Shown here in pieces: positions 10,875 through 22,842 of a stretch of 64,000 nucleotides of DNA. Position numbers and translations under genes: made by a program. This DNA is from Climacium dendroides (Eukaryota > Streptophyta > Bryopsida > Hypnales > Climaciaceae). Position 1 is the first letter of the stretch. Every line of letters starts with the position of its first letter. Where the stretch lies: positions 27,111,538 through 27,175,537 of the forward strand of contig OX467091.1 of assembly GCA_950106755.1 (NCBI GenBank), read 5' to 3'. The notes beneath the pieces are model-generated. The model was given only the letters and a program-made list of their open reading frames with translations. It was not told where the DNA came from and searched no databases.

Positions 10875-11423
10875 CGTTAAAATGAGACAAATTGCAGTCT
10901 CATTTTAAATTTTCATACATGCAAGGTGGAAGAAGGGTTCATTAAATTGAGACTGTTCATTAAATTGAGACTTGAAAATGTCAAATATGTATTTCATTAA
11001 TTTTATACTATTAACTAAAGTAGCACAAACTCAAAAGTACATCTCGATTTACTAATTCCTTTGTAAAAAAGAAAACAAAATAGTCAAAGATATTATGAAG
11101 TGAGACATTTTTTAAAATCAAAACTTTCATATGTCAAAAAACTAATGTATACATGGAGGATAGCAAACTTTAACATGAAATTGAACATATGAATTACCAA
11201 AAATTCACCAAAAACATTTAGAATACAATACTTGGAGACGCAATAGTAATAAAAAAATTTACTATTAATAGAAATCAATTTCTCATACATAAGCACACTA
11301 CCATAATAAAAGTAACCAATACATATATGAATGTAAACATGTCCAAACTTGTTAATAATTACAATGAGTGCTCTAATTGAACTACCAAAACAACATTTGT
11401 CTAATAAAATTATGAACTATAAG
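10875..11423. other. 3' flank of the transposase-like gene
   Basis: AT-rich non-coding sequence between the element terminus and the stop codon. Near the end GTCTCATTTTAA and TTCATTAAATTGAGAC recur as short direct and inverted copies of the terminal motif, possible subterminal binding sites. No ORF of interest. Confidence 0.5.
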
Positions 11424-14309
11424 TCATTCTTCAATCATAGAACCATCGTTATTTGCAGTAGTCGTGAAGGCTGCCACTGATGCCTTAATAATTTGAATTT
11501 GTAGACTTGGAACTGTCACCTTTGGATTTTTAGTTCCATCACGAAACTGTGGCTTCCAAGCTGTCATGATACAATCTGTGCTTGACCATGTTGAAGGTAT
11601 AACACTATCTTCACGCCACACATTCCCTTGTTTGGTGTCCCAACCCTCATATGTCTCCATATTAATGTGCCGATTCGAAGTAGGCCTCCAATATTGGATT
11701 TTGATCATATGCATATGCCCTGGATCGGGACTCGAAGCCGTAATAGCCCTAGCGAGCCAAAATGGTTTTGGATCACCATCAGCAAGACGCACTGCAACAA
11801 AAGAACCTGCGTGTGTATCACGAGCAATACGAAACGAAGAACGTGGACGATCACGCTTACGTCCAACAAAGTTGGCATCCTCTGCATTTTCTTCACGCAA
11901 TGTGCCATTTCTTTGCATTTGATCTGTTTCATCATTGGCAATCCTTGAAGCTCGCCAAAATCCATCAAGTAATGCCTCTCGCACCTGAAGAGGTGCATCT
12001 AGAGCAGCTCTGATGCCTTTCCAATACTCTTCTAGTGGACCATTCTTCCGCCTGTACTCTCCACTATGATCATTGTTTTCCATTTTGTTCCAATGTTTAA
12101 CATAGCCATTCAAACCTTTCTTTATCTCTTCAAGAGCTTTCATTGGAACTGGAGCCAAAGGTTTAGGGCTACCACTTGGTACTTTAGGAAGTCCATCCTC
12201 AGTCTCTGACCACATTCTTATCCCATTGCCGTGCTCTGGCAACCACTTTGGGTCAGTACACAAATTTTTATACTCCATCAAAGGCCATCCTGAAGAATCC
12301 ATAAAAAACTTGAATTGTTGACTTTTCGAATGCCCTCCTAATTCATCTCCACCAGTGCCCAAATAACCCTCCACAAATTTCTTGAAATCAGGGAGCTCCT
12401 CAATGAGATGAGGAATCACAGGGTGCGTTTCACAATCCATAAAGGACTTCATGAGCTTTGGAAGTGTTGGATAGTCATTCGTCTTCAATCTTGAACTCCA
12501 TCGACCAAAAAGAGCATCAATGTCTTCGTGAGTGTGTCCCACAATAAGAAAGTTGATGTATACCTCACGAAAAATGCCTTTGTATACAAGCAAAGAGTAG
12601 AAAGCAAAAACATATCGATTCTTGTTGTCCCTTGACGCATTGTCCAATTGCAATATTAATATTGGTGGGAGAGGTTGAGCTGGAAGTGGCTATTCTGGAG
12701 GTGGAAGGAGGGAGTCCAAGCAATTTTCTGCTCCTTTTAAAAGCGCCTTTGTCAATGTGGATTGCCCCTCCTCAATAGAAAATAACGCCCTCGATGAATT
12801 TTTAGGTGGGCCTTCCAAATCCCGCAACAACCTTGCAATGGACCCAATGGTATGATTCGAATCTGTTGGGAAAATGCCCACACCATAGTGTGCATATCGT
12901 ACATCGCCATGACCATGAGCAATCATACCTGTGACAGCAACAGGCATTTTCATGAAGGATTCCGTCGACTTGTTCTTGTGAGAAAAGTGTGGAGAAGCCG
13001 TTTTTGAATGATCCATTTTATCATAAATGATGCACAACATTTTGTCCGGGTATCTCACGGAAAATTCCCGATTTCCATAGTAGTACTCTCTATGAGCCCT
13101 CTGACCTACAACATGGGTATTCAAAATATTGGTATACTTATCAAACGACTCTGATTTCCAACAAGCGCTCCTCAATTGCTTATACTCATCGCACAAGCCA
13201 CACCTAGCAAAACTATCCCCACGAGCCTTGGCAGCAAATTCAGGGAAATTCTGACAGCGAATGTTGCTCAAGCCACTGGAAGAAATCAGTTGCAAATTGA
13301 ACTCTGCATTGGACTCATTGATTTTAGGTAATTGGTCACTCCAACGAAAAGCAGAAGGTAGAACCATCGCTGCAACTTTCTCCCCAGACTCTATTGTCCT
13401 TGTTTTGTATGGCATTCGATCGGCATTAGACTCAATAAGAGTTCGAAGCGTGGCAGTAGCTTGAAGAGTATGCATGCGGGGTTTTTTGGATCCCACATTT
13501 CCATGCACCTGAGCTTGCTTCCCAATTCTAGCCTTCTCTTTGTACCTATAGAACGTAGCTCTTGCAATCCCATGAATGATCCACCATGCAGTGGGGCACA
13601 CTTCTGTACCTTTCAAGGTAATCCACTCTTTGCCAACACTGTCTTTATGGATTTGCCTATGCACCTCCAAAAGTGTCTTGCTACGCGCCTTGAAGTCCTC
13701 ACCTGAATATAGTTCAGTCCTTATTGCTTGGATTTGCCCACGCGGAAAAGGTTGAACACAATTTTTCTCACAACATGATTTTGTGGACACTGATGTGATC
13801 GATTCCATAGAGAGGAGAAGTTCTTTCTTGGGTGGAATCTCTGGATCAATCTTTTCATGAGTTGTTTCGTACGATCGAACCCCCTTACGAATTCTTCTGC
13901 TTGATGGGTTCATGGCTGTGTTATATACATGGGTTTGGTCATGGTCATATAAGCTGACATCGTCATCTAAAAAAACTCTCTTGATGTCTCAGGAACGAAG
14001 TGACCATACATTGCCAGATGAGAAGAGTTCCTCGTTCAGAGACTCAGCAATTTGAATGGCAACCCGGTCATCGCCAAGAGGCTTTCCATCTTGGTCAATG
14101 ATTAACTCTGGGTCAACGTTTTGGCAAACCCCCCTTGCAAGGTCCACCCCATCTTCGTTTCGAAGAGTGACAAATCGTGAGACCCATTTTGCACGAGCAA
14201 TCCCCTCGCATACCTGAACATCAGGTGGAAATGGGGGAACTGGATTCGCGAACTCATCAAACCCATGGAAATCCATTCTGCAAACACGAAGACCAATCCT
14301 TAGATTCAT
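11424..14309 (-). pseudogene. DUF7869-type protein, probable DDE transposase, copy 1 (two in-frame stops)
   Basis: One frame from ATG 14309 to the TGA at 11424 (961 codons) is broken only by TGA near 13986 (RS-stop-DIKRVFL, from TGG) and TAG near 12690 (PPPE-stop-PLPA, from CAG). Features in order: a Cys cluster (CCEKNC), a CxnCx2C cluster (IRCQNFPEF...FARCGLCDEYK), CIIYDKMDHSKTA, HGHGDVRYAHYG, LQLDNASRDNKN, and IVGHTHEDIDALFGRW. The spacing of Asp in KMDH, Asp in LDN and Glu/Asp in HEDID fits an RNase-H-fold DDE/D triad; this is inference. The family name DUF7869 is from memory. A second copy at 35761-37617 keeps all these motifs. The gene ends 560 bp from the AAGGCCTTATTCG terminus, as expected for a transposase near its end. 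Confidence 0.7.
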
Positions 14310-14532
14310 TGTTGAGTCAAAGATAAAGATGTTCTATTGCAGCAACTTCTAGTATACTAGAAACTAAACATACTCTATATTCACTAATATTAACATCATG
14401 TCTCTATAATTTCTTACGAATACAACATCGTTGAATGGATGATCCAATGATTTGTGCTATGATTCAGTCATTCATCTTCATCTAAGTAAATACTTTTCAA
14501 TGCAAAGTTGCAAACACTTTATTTATAGTTGA

Positions 14533-15588
14533 CATTATCATCGCCCCGACGATAACCGGAAGTTGTTGTTACTCAGAGTTATCGTTGACTCAATGATAAC
14601 TCTCCTCAACAAAACTCATTTCTTGATTCGTTGGATGTGATGAAGAAATAATTTAACCCAATGCACAATCTCGTTTGAAATCATAAGAAATTGAAGTATC
14701 TACACCTTTGAAAATTACTGACAAGATTATCATCGACCCGACGATAACTAGAACTCGAAGAACTCAAAGTTATCGTTGACACAACGATAATGATCTTCAA
14801 TGAAACTCCTCTCATGATTCGTTGGTTGTAACGAAGGAAACATTCAACCCAATGCACATTCTTCTTTCAAATCATAATAAATTGAAATAGCTACACATTT
14901 GCTAAGAATGTCGATTGAAAAAATCTGACTACGTTATCATCAACTCGACGATAACTAGGAGCAAAAGAATTCAGAGGTATCATTGACTCAACGATAACTA
15001 TCCTCAACGAAACTCCTTTCATGATTTGTTTGATTTGACGAAGAAATAATTCAACCCGATGCACAATCTCCTTTGAAATCATAAGAAATTGAAGTACCTA
15101 CACATTTGCTAAGAATGCTAACTGAAAATTACTGACTACGTTATCATCGACTCGACGATAACTAGAAGTCAAAGAACTCAGAGTTATCGTTGACACAACG
15201 ATAATGATCTTCAATGAAACTCCTTTCATGATTCGTTAGTTGTGACGAAGGAAAAATTCAACCCAATGCACATTCTTCTTTCAAATCATAGCAAATTGAA
15301 GTAGCTTCAAATTTGCTAAGAATACCGATTGAGAAAATCTGACTACGTTATCATCGATTCGACGATAACTAGGAGCAAAAGAATTCAGAGGTATCATTGA
15401 CTCAACGATAACTATCCTCAACGATAACTATCCTCAACGAAACTCCTTTCATGATTTGTTCGATTTGACGAAGAAATAATTCAACCCAATGCACATTCTG
15501 CTTTGAAATCAGAAGAAATCGAAGTAGTTACACATTTGCTAAGAATGCTAACTGAAAATTACTGAATATATTATCATCGATTCCCACA
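14533..15588. repeat. Satellite array: five units of about 207 bp with paired 23-bp palindromes
   Basis: The word GACGATAAC starts at 14548, 14740, 14947, 15154 and 15361, giving periods of 192, 207, 207 and 207. Each unit has two near-palindromes: one of type GTTATCATCGACTCGACG followed by ATAAC, and one of type GTTATCGTTGACTCAACG followed by ATAAC, about 45 bp apart. Units 2 and 4 share the form GACACAACGATAATGATC, units 3 and 5 share GACTCAACGATAACTATCC, so the array has a two-unit higher-order period. An 18-bp direct duplication (cctcaacgataactat) occurs near 15420. The array lies upstream of the transposase-like gene and is cut at 15588. Confidence 0.85.
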
Positions 15589-16066
15589 TTCGGAACCGGA
15601 ACCTGAGTCTAGCGCGAAATCGGTTCCGGTGCCATCCAAATTCTCCACCCCGGAAGTCCCCAAGTCCCAAACAATGTCGAACTTAATGACCGGATCATTC
15701 AAGGTTCCGGGACAGCAAGTCAAGGGAGATCTCATCAACTGGATCGGTGGAATGACCAATCCGGCTCGGACTAATCCGAAAGGATTTGTGCACATGCAAG
15801 AGACCACGCCGGAGAAAAGAAGCGAACCCGCAACATTGGAGGATACAACACCAGAGAAGGAGAAGGAAATTCAAGTCATCGAAGATTCTAAGGAGGAGAG
15901 TGCCCACTCCACTTCCGGAATCGAAGACGACAGCGATCTGTCTCCCGCAACGCGCCATATCCAGACTCGGGCCACAGCAAAAACCACGCCAGCAAAGAAT
16001 ACGAAGGGGACGCCTACCAACCAAGCGGGGAGCCATTCAAAGAAAGGATGGAAGCCAAAACATTAG
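15589..16066 (+). pseudogene. ORF1 C-terminal fragment (inverted part of element Y)
   Basis: Encodes SEPEPESSAKSVPVPSKFST through an acidic stretch to GRKPKH-like end (KGWKPKH, stop TAG at 16066). It matches the C-terminus of the ORF1 copy at 44585-46771. The minus-strand ORF1 at 17244-18718 ends at exactly the residue where this fragment begins (NLRPTS then SEPEPES), so the two were one gene now separated and flipped. Confidence 0.8.
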
Positions 16067-17243
16067 AATTCGTAGGAGAAGAAGTATAGAATCCAGAATG
16101 AATTTCCAAGCATGGACCCGGTTTCCGGAATCTGAGGCGGATAGTCAGGAAATCCGACAATCTCGGACGGTAGTTAGTAATCTTTCCGGATATCCCGGGG
16201 TTTTCAGTGATTGGTTGCTTGGATTTCCGGGTTTCCTTTTTAGGCTGTTAGGAGTTGACTTTGGATTTTTGTGTTAGTATTTTAAAGGCAGGCAAGTTAG
16301 TTGTCTGCCATTCCAATCTACTCCATTCCGTTTTAGTGCCTTCACGTATGTATTACAATTTTATTTTCTTAATCTAAGTCAGCTAGGATACCCCTCGCTG
16401 CACTTTTGCTTAGACAGGGTCTTTTGGCTAAGTGTATGCCTGTGTTTGTAACCTCGTACTGGAGAAAGAGAAGGGAGGGAGAGGAGGAATCCGGATCTTG
16501 GGCTACGGATCTCTTGGTATTGAGCTAAGTGGGAGGAATGCAGGCTGAATAAGGGAGTGTAAGTGTGACGTGCTTTTAAATTGCCGGAACGGCAATCTGG
16601 GTAAGAAGGTAGAGGGCCCTGCGAGTCCAGAACCAGGAGGGTTCTGTGCGGAGATAAGCAACCGCCAAAGGAAAGGAACTCCCGCTACTCCAGAAAGTCT
16701 ACCAACCTCCCCCTTGGTACATTGTCTCCCCTTAAGACTCTATTTTTTTGGGTCTATGAGTTCGGATCCGTCGTTGTAGTAAAGAGAGGTGTGAGAATTG
16801 TTCTGTGTGACCTGATTCCGGATCGACCAATTCGGAAACTGTGAGAGGATACTCCTCCCTCCTCCTACGGCTGTGTTGTTTTGGGTGTGATGTTTAGTAG
16901 ATTTAGAGCATAGAGAGGTTAAATTCTACAAGTGGTGAGTCCCCACCCCTTTCTAGATCAAAGGCGGACCCTCTGAGGGTAAAACAGAGGCAACAAAAAC
17001 CAGTGACGGAAGAAAGACGGAACTCAATTCCGGGTGTATCCGGATCCGGAACGGAATCCGGAATGTACTAAGTTTCCGGAATAAAGTAGGGAAGTGAAAG
17101 AAGGGGGATTAAGTGAGTAGTCACAATCCGGATGCTTCTAATTCAATCGATATCTTACTAGAAGTTCCCTGGAACGATAATTCGTGTCATCTTGCAACAA
17201 TTTGTCGTTGTAAGGATACTTACGGCTAACTGCGCGTACGACA
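16067..17243 (+). repeat. LTR 3' arm of element Y (plus copy, inverted)
   Basis: Follows the ORF1 stop. A TATA-like tagtattttaaaggc lies near 16278-16292. From about 16330 it is the inverted partner of 9952-10863. It contains tcgttgtagtaaagagag...gtgtgacctg (16771-16812) and the terminal hairpin region gcaacaatttgtcgttg, and ends GCGCGTACGACA at 17243, followed by TCGAA, the proposed TSD of element X. Confidence 0.8.
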
Positions 17244-18718
17244 TCGAAGTTGGCCTCAAATTCAACTTCGTCATTCGCATTTTGCTAGCGAAAGGCTCGG
17301 CTGGTGTGAGTATCCCCCTCAATCCCTCCATCCGGGTTGCATGATCCGCCACTGGTTTCCCTGGGGTACCTGAGACAAAAGGAAGTTCCCGAAAGGTGGA
17401 GAAATCCATCGCATGGTTTGGATCGATAGCCGCCAATAACTGTTGGATCTCCTTCAAAACTCGCTCTATCCTCGCAGTGAAGTCTACGAGGATGATTACT
17501 ACCTTGGTTCCGGTAATGTGGCCTTCCGATATCATCTTCAAGTCAAACAAGGCAGCTTTTGTGATGATGTCGGCCTTGATGTTGACTGCTCCGGATAGAT
17601 TCTTGACTAGAGCGAGAGCCTCTTTCTCTTTCTCTTTTGCAGCTGCCATTTCTCCTTCCGCCCAATTCACTCAGGCCTGGAGTTGGTTCCATTCTGCCTC
17701 CAATTCCTGGATCCGCTCCTTCTTCTTTGCTATGTCTTCCGGCCTGGCAATCGCTTGACAGCTTCTACGATCTGATCCGACTCCACTATTAAAACTTTCG
17801 CGGTATCTATCACCAAATCCGCCAAACCGTCGTGGAGTACCTTGGCTTCACGTATCCACTTGAGCCCCGCATTGAAAAATGCGGATTCCGTTTCCATTTT
17901 AGGTCCCTTGCTGGACTCCCCCCTCTCCATCGTCTGTGGCTTGGATCGCGACCCCGGATCGGTTGACTTCCTCTTCTTGGTCCTCGGATCGGTCAGACGT
18001 TCCTCGGGAAGTTCCTCCGGATCAGACTCGACCGGATCTCCGCCTCCTCCCCGGAAAGTCCGTATGACAAGATCGCCTTTCCGGTGTCATACTAGATTAC
18101 TTCCGCTGCACTCAAAAGTTCCTATTGATGGTACAGATGAAACAAGTAGGTGCTAACTGGACTCGCCTTTGCTCGGGTCACGTGATCTGCTAATTTAGCC
18201 ACTATCTCGGCTATGACCATACCCCAGTGTACTACCCGGTTCTCCATAGCCCCAAAAATAGTATTGGCCACCGTAATGGTAACCCGTGTTGGCTTTTCCG
18301 GATACAAGATCGGAATCAGAAACTCTAGTATCCGCTTATGTCTCTCGTCCTTGCATTCGCTGATAGCGAATCCGTCCTTAGGGTTTGCAGACCCAGTGAA
18401 CTTCCCAGCTACAAAACGGTCCGTCCTCGATGCTAACCCGTTCCCACTCTTCCGGAACTAATAGATGTCCGCCCAGATGTCCTCGGTCCACGCGACTGGC
18501 CGCCCTCTCAAAGTGAGTTCATACTGATTCGAAACACCGTGGAGTAGCTCTTGAATCATATCTTCACTCTTGAGGTTCCATGGTCGGTGTAGTAGACCGA
18601 CACATCCTAACTAAGTTAAGTCCTCCTCTAACTGCTTGTATAGTTCCGAGTTATCCGGAATGGCCGGAGAGTTAACCCGGGCAGATACCGCTACCTTCCG
18701 TACTGGTCCGGATGCCAT
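17244..18718 (-). pseudogene. ORF1 N-terminal and middle part, element Y LTR
   Basis: Starts MASGPVRKVAV at 18718. Conserved ORF1 blocks: LTKLGCVGLLHRPWNLKSED, TDRFVAGKFTGSANPKDGFA, EKPTRVTITVANTIFGAM, TYLFHLY. In-frame TAGs lie near 18460 (IY-stop-FRK, Gln in the sister copy), near 18131 (HQ-stop-ELLS) and near 18092 (EVI-stop-YDT); the last two are shared with the copy at 44585-46771. Frame damage also occurs near 17740. The function is unknown; the N-terminal half looks globular and the middle is helical with charged segments. The gene stops at LRPTS where the LTR arm of element X begins. Confidence 0.75.
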
Positions 18719-19138
18719 AAGATCTAAGTCAGAACAAGAGAAAAGTAGCTCTACTTCATTCGCTAACTCACCACTCTTTCTCTCAACTACTCACACAAAC
18801 AGTCTCAGAAGCACAGAATAGGAAAGTGAAGAAGAAAACCCTAGGAAGACAGCTTAAAATACTAAACCGTCTTTTTACGGGTTTAAGGACAACGGCTACA
18901 GGTCCGTTGTATTAACGGTATCCTACTTCCGTAGCTATGAGACCTATACGGTAGGTTCCTGTGTTCCGGGTGAGTCCGGATAAGTTCCGGTTACGGGTTG
19001 TGCCGGAACGCTTATTTCCTAATTCAAGCTATCTGATAAAAAAAAATCACGCTCTAACTAAAATTTTTTGATTTTTTTTCTATTTTCCGCACCTACTTCT
19101 TGTATTATTGATCCGTTTCCGGATTCCGGATTTCCACA
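18719..19138 (-). promoter_or_regulatory. 5' segment of the element Y 3' LTR: promoter and leader for ORF1
   Basis: Begins TGTGGAAATCCGGAATCCGG on the minus strand, directly after the purine tract AAAAAGGGGTAA at 19139-19152 that follows integrase. It contains a TATA-like TAGTATTTTAAGC and a leader of about 150 nt before the ORF1 ATG. It is close to identical to 24922-25366, the start of the 5' LTR. The purine tract and TG start mark a true LTR boundary. Confidence 0.85.
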
Positions 19139-19203
19139 TTACCCCTTTTTCAACTGTGAGAGTCCCCGCGAACATCCTCGACTTCGTCTTGGGAATCCGA
19201 TTC

Positions 19204-22200
19204 CTACGCGTACGTCTTAACCCAGGATTTATTTACCCTTGTGTCCATCCAAACCCCTTGAAGATCTTCTAGTTGAATGGATCCATTAGAGAATAATTGT
19301 CGCACTCTATATGGGCCCATCCATCTGGTGTGAAGTTTTTCTGGAAAAATCCGGTAACGACTATCATATAATAGAACTAACTCCCCTTCCTTGATCCCGT
19401 GATTGGTTGGTAATTTCTTGTTATGATCTGCCTTTCTTTTATCCTGTACTCTCCTCATGTGATCGAGGGCCACCAATCTTGCTTCCTCCAAATCTTCGAT
19501 AGCCATCAGCCGGATGTCCGGGTCGCTGGTCTGGATAGCGTTCCGGATTGACATCACTCGGTGTGATTCCACCTCTAACTCAATTCCATGGGTGGTCTCC
19601 TGTCCAAATACAAGAAAGAATGGACTTCTCCTAGTGGTAGTCTTCTGTGAGGTGTTGTACGCATGGACTGCAGACGAAAGTTTTAAATCCCAATCCGTCT
19701 TGTGCTTAGAGATGGTTTTATTCAAAACCTTTTCAACTATTCCATTGGCTCGTTCTGTCAAACCGTTTGCCCTTGGATTATAAGGTGTGGTCTTCCGGTG
19801 GGTGATCAGATACCTCTTGGTAATATTCTAAATGATATCATTCAGAAAATGGAGTCCTCGATCACTGACTAACTCTAGTGGGTGTCCAAACCTCATCAGA
19901 ATTTTCCGTGAATAGGAACGATGCTGTAGTCTGGGCGGAACTATTTCGGGTAGCCCGTGTTTCCACCCATTTGGTGGCATAATCCGTCGCCAAGATGATA
20001 TACTTCTTTCTTCTAGCCGTAACTGAAGAAATGGGACCTATGAAATCTATTCCCCATTTCTCAAAGGGAGCAATAGGCATGATTGGAACGAGTGGCCAAT
20101 GGTTCCGGAAGGAAGGAGCCCCTATTCGTTGACATTGGTCACAGCTCCCCACATGCTTCTTGACGTCCCGGATTAGATATGGCCACCAATATCCGGCTGC
20201 TCGGATCCGGTTCATTGTGGTGATAGCTGCGAAATGTCCCCCAAAGGGTCCGAAATGCAAGGCTCGCATTATCTTCTTCTAGTCCTTTGTTTCCACGCAT
20301 CGCCTTAGCTAATCATCTGCTCCCATTTTGAATAAGGTTCCTTTTATCAGTGAGTAAGGGCCAACCTTATAGTAGAACATGATTTTCTCCTCCATGTTTA
20401 ACCCCTCCGGGTATCTTCCGTCTACAAGGAAATCTATGATGTCCTGATAATCCGATCGAGTTCCTTCTTGTAGGTGGAACACAGATTCTTCCAGAATTTC
20501 CGGAAAGTCATCCGGGAATTCTGTGGAAATATCTTAAAGTGAAGTCGGTCCCTTAAATCTAGAGAGGTAGTCTGCATTTGCATTTGACTTTCCAGATTTC
20601 ACTTTTACTTCATAATTGAATTCTTGGAGTAATAACACCTACCTTGCTATTCTTCTGGAAAGGTCAGGTTTGTTTACCAGATACTTGAGTGAATCATGAT
20701 CCGTGTGGAATATTACTCGATACCCAAGCAGGTAATGTCGAAACTTCTTACATGCATAGACCACTGCCAACGCCTCCCATTCCGTGGTGGTGTATTTCCT
20801 TTCCGCCAAGCTCATTTGTTTGCTGGAGTAGTAAATGGGGCATTCTCTCTGGTGACTGTCGTGTTGCCAGAGGATTGCTCCTAAACACCATCTAGAAGCG
20901 TCTAGGGTAACATGAAATTCCTTGGTCCAATCCGGTGAAGACAAAATAAGGGCCTTGACTAATGCTGATTTCAAGGTCTCAAAAGTTTCTTGCTGTTCCG
21001 CACTCCACAAATACTCAGTATCCCTTTTTAGCAGTTCCGTAAGTGGATTAGCTTTCCGGGCATATCCATCTATGAATCTCCGATAATACCCTACACAACC
21101 AAGGAATCCTCGGATCTCTCGTACACAGGTTGGAGCAGAAAGGGTGAGTATGGCTTTGACCTTGTCCAGGTCTACCTCTAATCCTTTCCGACTAACCACA
21201 TGTCCTAAGAGGATTCCGGATTTCATTCCGAAAAAGCACTTTCCAGGGTGGAGCTTGAGATTTGTCTCCCTGCATCTCTAAAAGGTTTTTCGCAGGTATT
21301 CCAGGTGCGCATCCTTGGAACTGTATATAGCAAAGTCATCGATAAATACCTCTAGGAAGTGGCGTAGAAAATTCTAGAAGATGTCCATCATGAGTCATTG
21401 GAAAGTTCCGGGGGCATTGCATAATCCGAAAGGCATCCAGGTGAATGCAAAGGTTCCCCATTCCGTCGTGAAGGTTGTCTTCAATTGGTCTAATAACCGG
21501 ATGAAAACCTGGTTGTATCCGAAGAAGCCATCGAGGAAGCTGTAACATTCATTTCCGAAAATTGATCAAGAATGATGTCTGTAAAAGGAAGCGGAAAGTA
21601 GTCTTTCCGGGTTGCATCATTTAATTTCCGGAAGTCTTGGCATACTCGAATCTTGATCTTTCCTCCTGGGCCTGGTTTCTTTGGAACAACAACAATGGGT
21701 GAAACCCATTCTGAGTTGAGGACTGGGTAAATAAACCCGGCTTCTAACAAGGCGTCAATTTCCTCCTTCACCATCAAAGAGTATCTCGGGTTTAACCGGT
21801 GTTGTCGCTGGCGTACCGGAACCGCTCCTTCTACAAGGTCGATCCGGTGTTCTCCTAGTTCTGATGGTATCCCACTGAGGTCGGAGGGTGCCCAAGCAAA
21901 GACATCGAGATAATCTTCTAGAAGCTTCTTGTATTTAGCTTTTTCCGGAGCAGACATTGCTTTGTTAACAAAGAAAGTCTTTCCCGGAGTAACACTCACC
22001 TCCTCATACTCCACTGGGCTTACTATAGGCTTCCTCCTTTCCGGCTCTGGTCCATCTTCCTTGTTCCGTAACTCGCTCCAGACGGATCCTTGATTTGTTC
22101 GACCCAGTCCTACCGTTGGGAGATTCTCTTCGTTGAGCTGTCGTTTGATCCATTCGTATGATAACGGAACGCTCACCTCTCCTAATGACCGATCTTCCGG

Positions 22201-22842
22201 TATTGTTGGTGTCGGAGTTTCTGTTTCTTCCGTCGCAATTTCCAGGATGGGTTCCGGAAACTCAAAATCTGGTTCCGTAACAGACGTGAAGTAACTAGTC
22301 ACGGAATCGGAGTTCTCCTGATCAGACCAGTCCGTAGTATATCCATCGGACTCACTAGTCTCCCCCAAGTGATCAACATGTTTCCAAGGTATTCGTACGG
22401 CAAGTTTCCCCACCACGAATTCCTTGGCTCCCCAGTCAACCAGCACTCTTGCTGCATATAACCATGGTCTTCCTAATAGCATGGGAAAAGGCCTTCCCTT
22501 AGATACTCGGATGACTACATAATTTAGCAAATAAGTTTCTTTTCCGATCCGGGTTGGAATCCGGGCCAGCCTTCCTACCAGATACACTTTTGATTGATCT
22601 GCCATCCTCAAGACTTGGTCGGTTTCTTGGAATGTCGTGTACCTTAGATCAAAGGCGGTGTCTTCCAGTATAAGGTTGACTCCCGATCCGCCATCAACTG
22701 GAACCTGGGTGACCATACATCCTCCTACTTCGACTTCCAACTCTGGCGCTCCAAAGTCTTCGATTTGGGAGAAGTTGACTGCGACTGATGGAAGTTTGAA
22801 TCGCCTCGTTCCTTTCTTCGTCCAAGCGTCTCGGATCAATTT
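19204..22842 (-). pseudogene. Gypsy pol: protease, reverse transcriptase, RNase H, integrase (element Y)
   Basis: Same frame as gag, separated only by TAG at 22843 (NY-stop-KLIRDA). Protease: VPVDGGSGVNLI near 22690, the DGG variant of D(T/S)G. RT: EWVSPIVVVPKKPG, RVCQDFRKLNDATRKDYFPLPF and the catalytic VFIDDFAIYS near 21345. RNase H: TLDASRWCLGAILW, TEWEALAVVYA and FHTDHDSLKYL. Integrase: HFGPFGGH...SCDQC zinc region, FIGPI, IILATDYATKWVE, RANGLTERANG. A -1 frameshift lies near 21535 and a compensating +1 near 19905. TAGs sit at Q or W positions (about 21375, 21280, 20636, 20313, 20287, 19831), with one TGA (about 21403, from TGG) and one TAA (about 20523). Non-functional. Confidence 0.93.

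Larger units (their letters stand above)
10864..15588 (-). mobile_element. Element X: insertion carrying a DDE-like transposase gene and a palindrome satellite
   Basis: One edge is AAGGCCTTATTCGTTAAAATGAGAC at about 10866; the other is ...ATTCCCACA at 15588, matching the TGTGGGAATC terminus used by the Y family. The sequence beyond 15588 (TTCGG) and that beyond the facing LTR arm at 17243 (TCGAA) are, on the coding strand, TTCGG and TTCGA, which fits a 5-bp TSD with one change. Inside are a transposase-like gene (14309-11424), about 560 bp of AT-rich 3' flank and a satellite array (14533-15588). It may be a DNA transposon that landed in a solo LTR at a TTTTAGTGC site, with loss of the LTR interior. 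Confidence 0.6.

Noticed and set aside
10416..16779. Identical 69-residue ORFs at 10416-10625 (minus) and 16570-16779 (plus)
   Set aside because: Both are the same stretch of inverted LTR arm; no start context or motif, and the frame is not kept in the other arms.
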